DNA of 64,000 nucleotides from Nitrospira japonica (lineage in GTDB: Bacteria; Nitrospirota; Thermodesulfovibrionia; UBA6902), in the NCBI GenBank assembly GCA_020723105.1, contig DYJL01000011.1, positions 21,834 through 85,833 on the forward strand. The letters are read 5' to 3'. This document shows, one piece after another, positions 10,642 through 19,460 of this stretch. The stretch's first letter is position 1, and each line of letters begins with the position of its first letter. The translations under genes and the position numbers were made by a program. The notes beneath the pieces are model-generated. The model saw nothing but the letters and a program-made list of their open reading frames with translations, had not been told where the DNA came from and did no database searches.

Positions 10642-12330
10642 TTAATCTCCTTTGTTAAAATCGTGTTCATCTTGCCTCAGTTGCCATAAGGAGCTATTCT
10701 TTGTCCCGGCATTGGAAATTTTACCGGTCCGTGCGAGTTCAGACAGCAGATTATGCACCTTATCCTTTTTTTGTTTTTCGCTCAGCACCTCAGGTAGTTT
10801 GTCCAGCAGTAGTTCATCTATCTTCTTTCTCCCTACCGGCCCATGCTCTCTGACCAGCTTAACAATCAAGTCTATGTAATACTGCTTATTGAATCCCTTA
10901 TCCCTGATGTGACGAGCTTCCTGCCCTGTAAGTTTTGCTACGCGTCGTGAGATGAACAGATTTGGATAGCGTCCCTCGACTACGCCGAGAGCCTTGATCC
11001 GTCTATGATCATCATGCGAAACCGGCATACGTTTTTGAATTTTGTCCAACAAAATGATAGTCCATAGGTCAAGATCAGACCGTTCCATAAGAAGGGCGCT
11101 GTATTTTTCATCCAGTATTTCGCCACGGATCAGTACAGCAACCCGTTGCGAATCAGACAATTCATAGTCAGGGAGAGGGAAATATCTCTTGGCTTGTTTC
11201 TGAAACATCTTCTTGATGCCGCCGCCTTGAGTATCTATCATGTTCAGGTTCACCATTGCATCCGCAAGAAAGGGATTTCGATAAATCTCAAGCGGTGCGT
11301 CCTGACGTATAACCGTTTCCACATCACCCGGCAGAAAGCTGCCGACATTAGTGAGCAAAATTGTGGCCGGTGTCTCTACCACATTTATCCGTCCGTGCAT
11401 GCTGTAGTCCTGATGCGCTATGCAGTTGTGAAGAGCTTCCCGAATAACCCACGGATCATACTGAGCAATTTCCTGAGGGAAAAGGGTTCCACCGGGGAGT
11501 TTCCGCAAAGTAAGATTGCGGATACGCTGCAACACGCGATCAACCTGAAGGATAAAAGGCGTGCCGAAATGCATGTAATCCAGTTCCTTGTTCTCTGCAT
11601 CCTTCAGTATCCATGAAATCTTTGCCACTGCCGGAGAGAGAAGCGTTGCCGCTTCTGGTTTACCCAGCAGCAGAATAGCTGTATTTGTGATTGCACTCTG
11701 AATGGTCAGTTTTGACTTATTCAGGAATGTAGCATCATCCCAGTCATATACCTCTCCCGATTGAGACGGATGCTTGATCTTGAATTGCTCTCGTGCCTTG
11801 AGAATTGCTTCAGGATCGAGATCGTCAAGGGTTGCCCGTTCCGAAATCTGCGCAGACCAGTCGGTACGGCCATTACATATAGCTCGTTCTTTCTCCGGAT
11901 GATTGCGTAATTCAGTTTTACTTGTGCCTACGCGGATATAAGCTGTTCCGTAAAAGTTTACAGGACGGTCCCATGCAGCATTGATTTCAAAAAGCACCGC
12001 CTGTCCTTTTGGGTGTTCGACAATAAAGGTCTCAAAGCCCACGTTAGGGCGAAGTCCCGTGCTTAGCCAAATGAGAAGGTCCTGATTGCCTTTCGCTTTT
12101 GTGATGTAAGGATCGAACTTTGTTCCAACAACGTCACGCGACTCGTTGTCAATGCCGAACACCAGATAACCACGCGGTTTACCGGACAAACAGGCTGCAT
12201 TTGCAAGCGCCGAAAGGTACTCACCGATAAGCTCCGGTTCATAGTGATTGCGCTTGAATTCCAGCCATTCTGTTTCATGCGGTTCCCGGCGAAGACGGTC
12301 TATAAGTGTAACCAGTGCAGAGTTTTCCAT
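10642..12330 (-). CDS. AlbA_2 (Schlafen-type) ATP-binding protein, RecG-like annotation
   Basis: Protein of 562 residues. The N-terminal AlbA_2/Schlafen-type domain (ETEWLEFKRN at about 19-28, then GYLVFGIDN) is followed by a GHKL-like ATPase segment (VIREALHNCIAHQDYS ... ITNVGSFLPG-type) and a winged-helix C-terminus. Such proteins are often labelled RecG-like but lack helicase motifs. The ATG overlaps the stop codon of the mod remnant (TAATG), so it was translated with mod. Its position between mod and res recurs in type III RM loci, which suggests an accessory role in defence or regulation; the function is not established. Confidence 0.8.
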   Translation of the reverse strand: MENSALVTLIDRLRREPHETEWLEFKRNHYEPELIGEYLSALANAACLSGKPRGYLVFGIDNESRDVVGTKFDPYITKAKGNQDLLIWLSTGLRPNVGFETFIVEHPKGQAVLFEINAAWDRPVNFYGTAYIRVGTSKTELRNHPEKERAICNGRTDWSAQISERATLDDLDPEAILKAREQFKIKHPSQSGEVYDWDDATFLNKSKLTIQSAITNTAILLLGKPEAATLLSPAVAKISWILKDAENKELDYMHFGTPFILQVDRVLQRIRNLTLRKLPGGTLFPQEIAQYDPWVIREALHNCIAHQDYSMHGRINVVETPATILLTNVGSFLPGDVETVIRQDAPLEIYRNPFLADAMVNLNMIDTQGGGIKKMFQKQAKRYFPLPDYELSDSQRVAVLIRGEILDEKYSALLMERSDLDLWTIILLDKIQKRMPVSHDDHRRIKALGVVEGRYPNLFISRRVAKLTGQEARHIRDKGFNKQYYIDLIVKLVREHGPVGRKKIDELLLDKLPEVLSEKQKKDKVHNLLSELARTGKISNAGTKNSSLWQLRQDEHDFNKGD

Positions 12331-12866
12331 TACCCCACCTCCTCCACGACCACACTCTCAAACCCAAACACATCAACCGCCTTAATGCAAATCTTGCGTT
12401 TGCCTTTGACCTTTGGTGACAGGATGCTGACTTCCTTGACTACCCTGAACGGGTCTGCGTCGTTGTCAACATTGCTCCTGTAATCCTGCCATTTGCTGCG
12501 GAAGGTTTCGCCGTCATAATCAGGGTCCACGCTCCAGTATTCGATCAAAGCAAGGGGATCGTTAGCGATCACATCCTGCAATTTCTCTTTGTTGGCATCG
12601 TCCAGAGGCAAGGCATCGGGAGACAGCAGGATGTAGTTGTCGAGTTCCAACTTTATTTCATCAATGTCGGATGAATAATTTTTTACAAGAGGCTTTTTGA
12701 TAGAGAGATACTGAAGGGACGAGAAGCGTATCTTGCCGCTTTTCAGGAGGCTTTCATAACTGGATTTTGTCTTGAGCTTGTCCAGCAGGTCAGGCGGAAT
12801 GACCAGAACCTCCAGCTTGTCGTCATTGAAATTCTTGATGACCGTTGGTAACCCTTCAGTGAAGGG
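12330..12866 (-). pseudogene. mod: 3' remnant of type III DNA methyltransferase (Mod)
   Basis: The open frame covers 178 residues, from PFTEGLPTVIKNFND to a C-terminus with FSSLQYLSIKK, the WSVDPDYDGETFRSKWQDYR segment and ICIKAVDVFGFESVVVEEV. This is the tail found on Mod subunits of type III systems (COG2189 type). The catalytic DPPY and SAM-binding parts are absent. Upstream the frame meets a stop inside a palindrome (12848-12870), immediately followed by an IS21-like end, so the gene was cut by an insertion. Translation of the 3' piece could still start at an internal TTG or GTG. Confidence 0.8.
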
Positions 12867-12870
12867 TTAC
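12848..12870. repeat. perfect 23-bp palindrome at the mod truncation point
   Basis: GTAACCCTTCA, one central base, then TGAAGGGTTAC. One arm overlaps the mod reading frame. It sits five bases from the IS-like terminus and may mark the recombination point. Confidence 0.75.
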
Positions 12871-12874
12871 GGCA

Positions 12875-12948
12875 TGTCAAGCCAAAGTAGAAATGTCCTA
12901 TTCTTACCAAAGTTAAAATGTCCTGTTTTGTGCAAAGTAGAAATGATG
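12875..12948. mobile_element. relict IS21-like terminus with three 25-bp-spaced repeats
   Basis: Begins TGTCAAGCC. The words CCAAAGTAGAAATGTCCT (12882), CCAAAGTTAAAATGTCCT (12907) and GCAAAGTAGAAATGATG (12932) repeat at 25-bp steps. Multiple spaced copies of a transposase-binding word at the end are typical of IS21-family elements. No istA/istB gene follows, so only one end survives. Confidence 0.6.
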
Positions 12949-12971
12949 AAAAAAAGCGCAAACTAATTTTT

Positions 12972-13418
12972 CTACGAATACCTTATCATCTTCTTGATAA
13001 ACGGTTTCACGAGCGGGCTGGCTTTAATTGCGTTAACAATCTTCTCTTTAATTTCTTTTGGGATATTGCGTGACACAACTTCAAATTTATGATCAGGGTC
13101 AATCAATTTGCCGAGCTGATTTCTTTGTATGAGTTGAGGCTGATTGCAATCAATAAGACTCGCCTTCTTTAAAAAAGATAAATCGCCTTTATCAACCAGA
13201 ACAAGACACGATTCCGCAGTTTCTTTGGTTTTATGGTAATACCATGCCTTATTTTTAATTTGGGAAGTGATGAAGCATAGCAGCAGACTCGAATCGTCAC
13301 TAATTGGTACGGTTACGTGATAGTGAGGCGGGGCTTCGGGGTCATGAGTGGTATTTTTAAAGCGGCATATACAGAAGCCGGATAATGTCTTTGCAATATA
13401 CTCCGGCGGAAAGTCCAC
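12972..13418 (-). CDS. partner of Panacea antitoxin, candidate toxin
   Basis: Protein of 148 residues of no family I can name with certainty. It starts at GTG 13418, two bases after the antitoxin stop codon, so the two are co-translated. Sequence such as HYHVTVPISDDSSLLLCFITS and ESCLVLVDKGDLSFLKKASLIDC alternates strands as in small beta-barrel proteins of the PemK/MazF type, but that is only an impression. Genes directly downstream of a Panacea-domain antitoxin are usually the toxin. It ends just before the relict IS end. Confidence 0.6.
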   Translation of the reverse strand: MDFPPEYIAKTLSGFCICRFKNTTHDPEAPPHYHVTVPISDDSSLLLCFITSQIKNKAWYYHKTKETAESCLVLVDKGDLSFLKKASLIDCNQPQLIQRNQLGKLIDPDHKFEVVSRNIPKEIKEKIVNAIKASPLVKPFIKKMIRYS

Positions 13419-13420
13419 AG

Positions 13421-13987
13421 TCAGTCAAATTTGCCGGTCAGAATTTTTTCTGACTCTTTGACGTGTTTGCGGGGCATTGCCAGGGGGTCATCTTTTAATA
13501 TAGATAAGAGTTCTTTAGTCTCAATCCGTTCTCTTTTTGTTCGTTTGTTTTTAAGCAAATCCTCATATTGATACCATTCAGGGTACTGGTGCGTATAGTT
13601 TCTCAACTTCCATGAACTCATGTCACCGAATTTTTCAATGACAAAATCAAGGGCCTCTTTATCGGTATCAGACAACATCTCTAAAGAAACTTTCGCCTTT
13701 GGATTTGCCCTGAAATAATTTTCATCGATTTGTTCTATCAACGAAGATGCATATTGATATCCCTTTCTTGAGAAGAAAGGATCGAAGCTGAGAACATCCT
13801 TAACAGTTGTCCCCACTGGTCCATGTTCCATAGCATAATAATCATCATTCGTTATAGTTCTCCCGTAGCGGATGAGATGATACTTGTCAGCGAGATACAT
13901 TAGCTTGACGAGCTTGATTTTGTCGGCTTTTTTCAGTTTCCTGAGGAGATAGTATATTGCTTCAATTATGGTGGATGTTTCTATCAT
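13421..13987 (-). CDS. Panacea-domain (DUF4065) antitoxin-like protein
   Basis: Protein of 188 residues with the Panacea/DUF4065 pattern: KLMYLADKYHLIRYGRTITNDDYYAMEHGPVGTTV at about 27-61, then FSRKGYQYASSLI and SDTDKEALDFVIEKFG. Panacea proteins (SocA-like) neutralise many unrelated toxins. It is the first gene of a two-gene unit with 12972-13418, the normal antitoxin-first order. A TATAAT word on the minus strand (14033-14038) could be its -10; a -35 is not evident. Confidence 0.82.
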   Translation of the reverse strand: MIETSTIIEAIYYLLRKLKKADKIKLVKLMYLADKYHLIRYGRTITNDDYYAMEHGPVGTTVKDVLSFDPFFSRKGYQYASSLIEQIDENYFRANPKAKVSLEMLSDTDKEALDFVIEKFGDMSSWKLRNYTHQYPEWYQYEDLLKNKRTKRERIETKELLSILKDDPLAMPRKHVKESEKILTGKFD

Positions 13988-14129
13988 TTAAATATCCTAC
14001 AATATCTATCGGAGAAAAAATCTTATACTTAAATTATAACAGAAAGAAATATTATGAATATCGCTTTGCCCAAAAAGTGATGTCATGCTATAACAATTTG
14101 TTTTAAAAGAAGTCAATCGTTCTGTCCTC

Positions 14130-14162
14130 TCTCCCTAACCCTCTCCCGCCAGGGGAGGGGGA
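14130..14162. repeat. G/C-rich repeat downstream of ftsZ
   Basis: CTCTCCCTAACCCTCTCCCG followed by a complementary AGGGGAGGGGG run. It is similar to REP-like sequences widespread in Gram-negative genomes. No U-tract follows on the minus strand, so it is not a standard terminator. Confidence 0.5.
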
Positions 14163-14179
14163 TTAACAAAGCCTGCTAT

Positions 14180-15328
14180 TCAAACAGTATCCTCCGTGGA
14201 ATACCCGTTTTTTCGCATGAACGTCGGCACATCGAGATAGCTTTCATCCTTCTCTTTGAGAGTTTCCTTTGATAGAAGACGGTATGAACCTTTTAATGTG
14301 GCTGCATCTTTTGAAGGCCTCCATTTATCATATGAAGGCATTACAGCCTGTGGCCTTTCTTCAAAGCCGGTGGCGATTACGGTAACCATTATCCTGTCGT
14401 CGAGATCGGGGTCAATTACCGACCCAAAGATTATCTCGGCGTCATCGTGCACCGCATCCCTCAGAAGGCTTGCCGCCTCGTTGACCTCCTGAAAAGAGAG
14501 GGAGGAACCTCCAGTGATGTTTATTAATACGCCGTTAGCGCCATCAATGGAGGTTTCCTCCAACAGGGGGCTTGTTATAGCCATCTTGGCTGCGGTAATG
14601 GCCCTGTTATCACCGCTTGCACTGCCGATGCCCATGAGCGATCTGCCTCTGCCTGCCATGATGGTTTTTATGTCTGCAAAGTCCAGATTGATAAGGCCGG
14701 GTATCAGGATTAAATCAGAAATACCCTTTACAGCCTGCCTCAGAACGTCATTGACTATGCTGAATGACTGCAGCCATGTTGTGTTTTGATCTGCAATATT
14801 TGAAAGCCTCTGATTATGAACAACAATTAATGAATCCACATTTTTCTGAAGTTCTTTTATTCCCTGCTCGGCATTTCGGGACCTCTTGTTGCCTTCAAAA
14901 AGAAACGGCTTGGTCACAACTGCAGTGGTAAGCATCCCAAGCTCCCTTGCTATCTCCGCAACAACAGGTGAGGCTCCTGTCCCGGTTCCTCCTCCCATTC
15001 CAGCCGTAATGAATATCATGTCCGCGCCTCTTATTGCATCTTCTATTAAATTCCGGTCTTCCATTGCCGCATCTCTTCCTATCTCGGGTCTGGCTCCGGA
15101 ACCGAGTCCTTTTGTTAATGAATTGCCTATCTGCACTCGCTGATGCGCCAGGGACAACTCCAGCGCCTGTGCGTCAGTATTGATAGCTATGAATTCTACT
15201 CCCTGCAGATTTGACGCTATCATACTGTTTACTGCATTGCTTCCTCCCCCGCCTACCCCGACAATCTTGATCTTTGCAGGATTGTTCGTATAATTGTTCT
15301 GTACCTCCTCCAATTCAAAAATCTTCAT
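14180..15328 (-). CDS. ftsZ: cell division protein FtsZ
   Basis: Tubulin-like GTPase that forms the division ring, 382 residues. Nucleotide-binding sequences are visible: IKIVGVGGGGSNAVNSM at 20-36 and the tubulin signature GGGTGTG at 112-118. The T7 loop region NLDFADIKTIM is present. The C-terminal tail ends with SYLDVPTFMRKNG, which matches the conserved FtsZ peptide that binds FtsA and ZipA-type partners. Strong RBS (AAAGGAG) before ATG 15328. It is the last gene of the dcw cluster. Confidence 0.98.
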   Translation of the reverse strand: MKIFELEEVQNNYTNNPAKIKIVGVGGGGSNAVNSMIASNLQGVEFIAINTDAQALELSLAHQRVQIGNSLTKGLGSGARPEIGRDAAMEDRNLIEDAIRGADMIFITAGMGGGTGTGASPVVAEIARELGMLTTAVVTKPFLFEGNKRSRNAEQGIKELQKNVDSLIVVHNQRLSNIADQNTTWLQSFSIVNDVLRQAVKGISDLILIPGLINLDFADIKTIMAGRGRSLMGIGSASGDNRAITAAKMAITSPLLEETSIDGANGVLINITGGSSLSFQEVNEAASLLRDAVHDDAEIIFGSVIDPDLDDRIMVTVIATGFEERPQAVMPSYDKWRPSKDAATLKGSYRLLSKETLKEKDESYLDVPTFMRKNGYSTEDTV

Positions 15329-15355
15329 GTCTGTTCTCCTTTCCTCTTAAAATTT

Positions 15356-16648
15356 TTATCTAAACCATCCGTTCATCTTTGATTTAATACTGTGAAATAT
15401 ACTGCCTCCATTTAGTTCCTGTTCCTTCAGGTTTTCTCCTGCTTCACGAAGTATGAGTCCTGACACGGCTGCATATGCAGGATTTCCGACAACATCCTCA
15501 GACCCTCCTATTCCTGCCGGTTTCCCGATCCTGACTGGAAGCTCAAGAATGTTTTCAGCCATTACATCCATCCCTTTCATTAAAACAGATCCGCCTGTCA
15601 GTACAACCCCTGCATTCATATGCTTGTGCAAATCCCTGTTCACAAGCTCCTCTTTTATCAGGCTGAACAGTTCTTCTGCACGAGGCTGCAGTATCTCTAC
15701 AAGATGCGTCCTCAATATTCTTTTGCCTGAGTTGGCATCTGCAAATCCAATCCCTATTTCTTCTTCCCGGTCAATAAGGGAAAGCATTGAACAGCCGTGC
15801 TCTTTTTTCACATATTCTGCTTCCCGAAACGGAAGCCTCAGGCCTATTGCAACGTCATTGGTAAAATTTGCGCCGCCTACTTCCAGCACTGCAGAATGAA
15901 AGATACGCCCTTCCTGAAAAAGGGCCATATCTGTTGTGCCGCCGCCAATATCTATAAGGGCTACACCCGTGTCTCTTTCGTCCAAAGTAAGGACGGCCTC
16001 TGCCGTAGCAATCGGCTGAAACACAACATCAACTACCTCAAGCCCTACTTTCTGACAACACTTGATCAGATTCTGTGTTGCTGAGGCTGCGCCAGTAATA
16101 ATCTGAACCCTGGCTTCAAGCCTTACCCCTACCATGCTGCGGGGGTCCGTAATCCCGCTCTGTCCATTAATGGCAAACTCTGAGGGAATCACATGGAGTA
16201 TTTCCCGGTCAAAAGGAATGGCAACAGCTCTTGCTGCATCAATAACCAATTCAACTTCCCTGTTCCCTATCTCTTTTTCTTTTACAGCTACTACTCCCTG
16301 GCTTGCGATATATCCTATATGCCTTCCTGTAATTCCTATATTGACTGTCCTTATCTCAACACCTGCTGCCTCTTCTGCTTTTTGTATTGCTTCTCTTATC
16401 GCCTCAACAGTCTGCTCAATATTAATGACAACTCCTTTTTTAATTCCCTTTGAAGGAGCATAGCCTGCGCCGATAATCTGAATATTGCTGTCATAACCTG
16501 AAAGCTTCTCCACGCCATCCCGCTTCTGAGGCCGGGGGCCCGTTGTTACTTCTCCGACAACAGCGCATACCTTTGTGGAGCCCACATCGAGGCCTACTAT
16601 AATTTTGCTGTTCTTTGTTGTCACGTCTTTAATAAATCCAAATGGCAT
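15356..16648 (-). CDS. ftsA: cell division protein FtsA
   Basis: Actin-like ATPase that tethers FtsZ to the membrane, 430 residues. The phosphate-1 motif IVGLDVGSTKVCAVVGE is near residue 18, phosphate-2 is VALIDIGGGTTDMALF, and the C-terminus is amphipathic (IKSKMNGWFR), as expected for the membrane-targeting helix. RBS GGAG precedes the ATG at 16648. It follows ftsQ by 13 bases and precedes ftsZ by 27. Confidence 0.97.
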   Translation of the reverse strand: MPFGFIKDVTTKNSKIIVGLDVGSTKVCAVVGEVTTGPRPQKRDGVEKLSGYDSNIQIIGAGYAPSKGIKKGVVINIEQTVEAIREAIQKAEEAAGVEIRTVNIGITGRHIGYIASQGVVAVKEKEIGNREVELVIDAARAVAIPFDREILHVIPSEFAINGQSGITDPRSMVGVRLEARVQIITGAASATQNLIKCCQKVGLEVVDVVFQPIATAEAVLTLDERDTGVALIDIGGGTTDMALFQEGRIFHSAVLEVGGANFTNDVAIGLRLPFREAEYVKKEHGCSMLSLIDREEEIGIGFADANSGKRILRTHLVEILQPRAEELFSLIKEELVNRDLHKHMNAGVVLTGGSVLMKGMDVMAENILELPVRIGKPAGIGGSEDVVGNPAYAAVSGLILREAGENLKEQELNGGSIFHSIKSKMNGWFR

Positions 16649-16661
16649 AGTTAACTCCGGG

Positions 16662-17477
16662 TTAAGATATTTTCCTCTCCTTATTATTGTCTTTCACTTT
16701 ATCTTTGTCTTTATCTTTGTCTTTCTCCGGTCTCAACGGTTTCACAATAACAGAATCCTTGAACCTCAGGTCCACATATTGAATAGGAATGCCTCTTCTC
16801 CTTAACTCCGGCTCAAGTTCCAACCACTTTTCAAACTTTTCTGTATATTGTCCAAAGCCGACTTTGATGAACTCGCCGTCAATATTTACATTAAGCCCGT
16901 ATGAATCCATTCCTATTTCAAGACATTGTTTATCACCAACAATGTTCTTCGCAGACAGGGCGCTGATCAGTTTCATGGCCTCTGACATATTTTTTTTATA
17001 CCTCGGATCTATTCCCTTAATCACAGGAAGAAACGGCGTGCCGGCATCCTGAAGTCTCTCCATAACAAGGCCTTCCTCATTAACAAGGAGCATTTCTCCC
17101 CCAACATCTAAAAGCGCTTTTGGAGCGGCCTCTTCAATATCTATTATGAGGGTACCGGGAAGCTGCCATCTCAGATATGTCTTCTTGATCCATGCGTTAC
17201 TCCTTAAACGCTGATCTATCTCAGAGAGGCGCAGACCAAACAGAGATTCGCTTCTCCCTATTTTGATAATCGCTGCGATATCTCCCTTACTTAAATGATT
17301 ATTGCCTGAAACCTGAAGCTCCCTCACATAAAACGCCTGTGATATTAAATAAGTGCCGAGGACTATGGCTGTAACAAGAACAATAATTGATAAAAAAAGG
17401 CCCGTACGCTTCAGAATAAGCGCCCATTTTTCTTCTCGGCGGGTTGCTGTTTTTCTCTTGTTATTCTTTGAGCGCAA
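16662..17477 (-). CDS. ftsQ: cell division protein FtsQ
   Basis: Single-pass divisome protein, 271 residues: basic cytoplasmic tail, membrane segment (LFLSIIVLVTAIVLGTYLI), POTRA domain (FYVRELQVSGNNHLSKGDI) and FtsQ beta domain. Its start is a TTG at 17477 inside the end of ddl (17-base overlap), with GAGGAG about 10 bases upstream. The C-terminus is a lysine/aspartate run (DKDKDKDKVKDNNKERK) encoded by a 6-bp CTTTAT/CTTTGT repeat at 16688-16722. It is not conserved and probably disordered. Confidence 0.92.
   Translation of the reverse strand: MRSKNNKRKTATRREEKWALILKRTGLFLSIIVLVTAIVLGTYLISQAFYVRELQVSGNNHLSKGDIAAIIKIGRSESLFGLRLSEIDQRLRSNAWIKKTYLRWQLPGTLIIDIEEAAPKALLDVGGEMLLVNEEGLVMERLQDAGTPFLPVIKGIDPRYKKNMSEAMKLISALSAKNIVGDKQCLEIGMDSYGLNVNIDGEFIKVGFGQYTEKFEKWLELEPELRRRGIPIQYVDLRFKDSVIVKPLRPEKDKDKDKDKVKDNNKERKIS
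16688..16722. repeat. hexamer repeat in the 3' end of ftsQ
   Basis: Alternating CTTTAT and CTTTGT hexamers. They encode the DK-rich tail of FtsQ. The 6-bp unit sets it apart from the 7-bp family elsewhere in the window. Confidence 0.7.
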
Positions 17478-18402
17478 GTCTTATTATCTCCTCTATAAGA
17501 TCGCTGAAAGTCAAACCTGCAAACTTTGCTATTTTGGGAAGCAGGCTTGTTGTGGTCATGCCAGGCAATGTATTAACTTCAAGTATGTTCGGCGTATTAT
17601 TTTCATCTATCCTCAGGTCCACTCTGCTGGCCCCCGAACAGCCAAGCGATGCATGAGCCTTCAGGGCTATATCTTTCGCATTTCCGAATGTCGCTTCATC
17701 AATTTCAGGCGGAATGATGTAATCGGTAAGTCCCGATGTATACTTTGCTTCATAATTATAAAATTCCAGTGAAGGCCGTACCTCCACCCCTCCAAGGATC
17801 TTCGGCCCGAGAATCCCTATGTGCACCTCTTTTCCTGGTATGAATTTCTCAATCATAACCCTCGGCCCAAATGAAAAAGCCTTTTCCAGAGAAGAAGACA
17901 GATCCTTCTCTTCTTTAACAATGCTGATACCTATACTCGACCCCTCTGTGGCTGGTTTAATGACCCACGGCAGAGGGAAATCCGGGACTGGCAAGTCCAA
18001 TGCTTTCTGATTTTTAGTTTTTGACTTCTGACTTATAACTAAAAATGGCGCCACCGGCAGGCCATGGTATATAAATATTTTTTTCGAGGCCTCTTTATCC
18101 ATTGCAAGGGCTGACGCCAGAATGCCTGAACCTGTATAGGGAATCCCCAGGACTTCGAGCAGGCCCTGAATTGCGCCATTCTCTCCAAGCCCTCCGTGAA
18201 GCGCAAGAAACGCAAACTTTATTTTTTCTTTTTTCAGTGTATTAACGATATCCTTACTTATATCAACAGGTACAGCGCTGTATCCAAGCTCCTGGAGGCT
18301 CTGATAAATTGCAAGCCCGCTCCTGATAGAGATATCCCTTTCAGCAGATTCGCCTCCAATCAGAACCCCGATTTTTCGGGTTGTAATCAATCCTTTTGTC
18401 AT
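17461..18402 (-). CDS. ddl: D-alanine--D-alanine ligase
   Basis: ATP-grasp enzyme making the D-Ala-D-Ala dipeptide of peptidoglycan precursors, 313 residues. The N-terminal GGESAERDISIRSG is at 14-27, ATP-grasp core PWVIKPATEGSSIGI is visible, and the Mg-binding segment is NILEVNTLPGMTTTSL near the end. Good RBS (GAAGGAG) before ATG 18402. A heptamer-type insertion (18010-18046) encodes SQKSKTKNQKALD in a loop before the ATP-binding region. Confidence 0.96.
   Translation of the reverse strand: MTKGLITTRKIGVLIGGESAERDISIRSGLAIYQSLQELGYSAVPVDISKDIVNTLKKEKIKFAFLALHGGLGENGAIQGLLEVLGIPYTGSGILASALAMDKEASKKIFIYHGLPVAPFLVISQKSKTKNQKALDLPVPDFPLPWVIKPATEGSSIGISIVKEEKDLSSSLEKAFSFGPRVMIEKFIPGKEVHIGILGPKILGGVEVRPSLEFYNYEAKYTSGLTDYIIPPEIDEATFGNAKDIALKAHASLGCSGASRVDLRIDENNTPNILEVNTLPGMTTTSLLPKIAKFAGLTFSDLIEEIIRLALKE
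18010..18046. repeat. inverted heptamer array inside ddl
   Basis: TTTTTAG TTTTTGA CTTCTGA CTTATAA CTAAAAA: 7-bp units whose outer words (TTTTTAGTT and AACTAAAAA) are complementary. It stays in frame in ddl. Confidence 0.7.
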
Positions 18403-18412
18403 TGTTGCTCCT

Positions 18413-19357
18413 TCAATTTTTCTTCCCCACGATCTTTATCTCCGGCTCAAGTATTACCCCGCTGTGTTTCCGGACCCGTACCTTTACCTTATCCATGAGT
18501 TCAATAAAATCCCTGCACGCAGCTCCGCCTTTATTAATAAAGTAGTTTGCATGCACTGCACTCACTTCTACATTGCCTATCCTCATTCCTTTACAGCCGG
18601 CAGCATCTATCAACCTCCCTGCAGCATTACCTTCCGGATTTTTAAAGACACACCCTGCTGAAGAATCCCCGAGAGGCTGGGTATCCCTCTTTCTCTGAAG
18701 AAATTCCTTTATCCTCTTTGAGATGTCGTCAGGGTTGTCTCTATTCAGTGCAATATTTGCACTCAGTATCATTAGGGACTCAGGGAGGTTTGAACTCCTG
18801 TATGAAAAGTTCAGTTGATCTTTATTTAAAATTGAAATTTCTCCGTTCATATCCATTACCGCAATACAAACAAGCACATCTTTAATCTCCACACCGAAAG
18901 AGCCTGCATTCATATAAACAGCTCCGCCCAGATAACCAGGTATTCCTGCAAGAGCCTCAATTCCTGCAAGTCCGTTTTTCTGTGAAAAACTTATCAGAGA
19001 AGAAAGCATCGCCCCTGCACCTGCAAAGAGAACCGCCTTCTTATCATCAGTCTCTCTTGCAAAGTCAATACGGTTAAAGGCCTTCAGGGATATTACTAAC
19101 CCTTCAATCCCTCCATCCTGAACAAGCAGGTTCGTACCGCCTCCAAAAACAAAGACAGGAATCTGTTCCCTGTTTGCAGAAAGCAGAATATTTTTCAGAG
19201 ATACAGGGTCCTCAGGAAATGCCATGACCTCTGCAGGTCCGCCTATCCTCAGAGACGTATGAGCTGACATCGGCTCATCGAACCTTACCTCACCCCGGAA
19301 ATGCTCCTTATTAAAAATTTCTTTTAATTTTCTGTTATTCATCGTGCAACTCAACAT
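18413..19357 (-). CDS. murB: UDP-N-acetylenolpyruvoylglucosamine reductase
   Basis: FAD enzyme that reduces enolpyruvyl-UDP-GlcNAc to UDP-MurNAc, 314 residues. FAD-binding segments VFGGGTNLLVQDGGIEGLVI and GLAGIEALAGIPGYLGGAVYMNAG are clear. The active-site serine is in SSAGCVFKNP, and the final glutamate segment is HSGVILEPEI. I keep ATG 19357 (AAGGA about 11 bases upstream); ATG 19342 is an alternative without a clear RBS. A palindromic repeat fills the gap from murC. Confidence 0.95.
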   Translation of the reverse strand: MLSCTMNNRKLKEIFNKEHFRGEVRFDEPMSAHTSLRIGGPAEVMAFPEDPVSLKNILLSANREQIPVFVFGGGTNLLVQDGGIEGLVISLKAFNRIDFARETDDKKAVLFAGAGAMLSSLISFSQKNGLAGIEALAGIPGYLGGAVYMNAGSFGVEIKDVLVCIAVMDMNGEISILNKDQLNFSYRSSNLPESLMILSANIALNRDNPDDISKRIKEFLQRKRDTQPLGDSSAGCVFKNPEGNAAGRLIDAAGCKGMRIGNVEVSAVHANYFINKGGAACRDFIELMDKVKVRVRKHSGVILEPEIKIVGKKN

Positions 19358-19383
19358 AAATTACATGTCCTTGACTCAAAAAT

Positions 19384-19452
19384 GTCATTCCGGCTTGTCC
19401 GGAATCTTTCCTGAAAAACGATTCCCGACGCGCTTCGCTTGCGGGAATGACA
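19384..19452. repeat. palindromic repeat between murC and murB
   Basis: Outer arms GTCATTCC ... GGAATGAC, inner arms TCCGGAATC ... GATTCCCGAC, and a small hairpin GCGCTTCGCTTGC. It is of the REP type common in Gram-negative genomes. On the minus strand it could fold in the murC-murB message. Confidence 0.75.
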
Positions 19453-19460
19453 CAGTTTTT

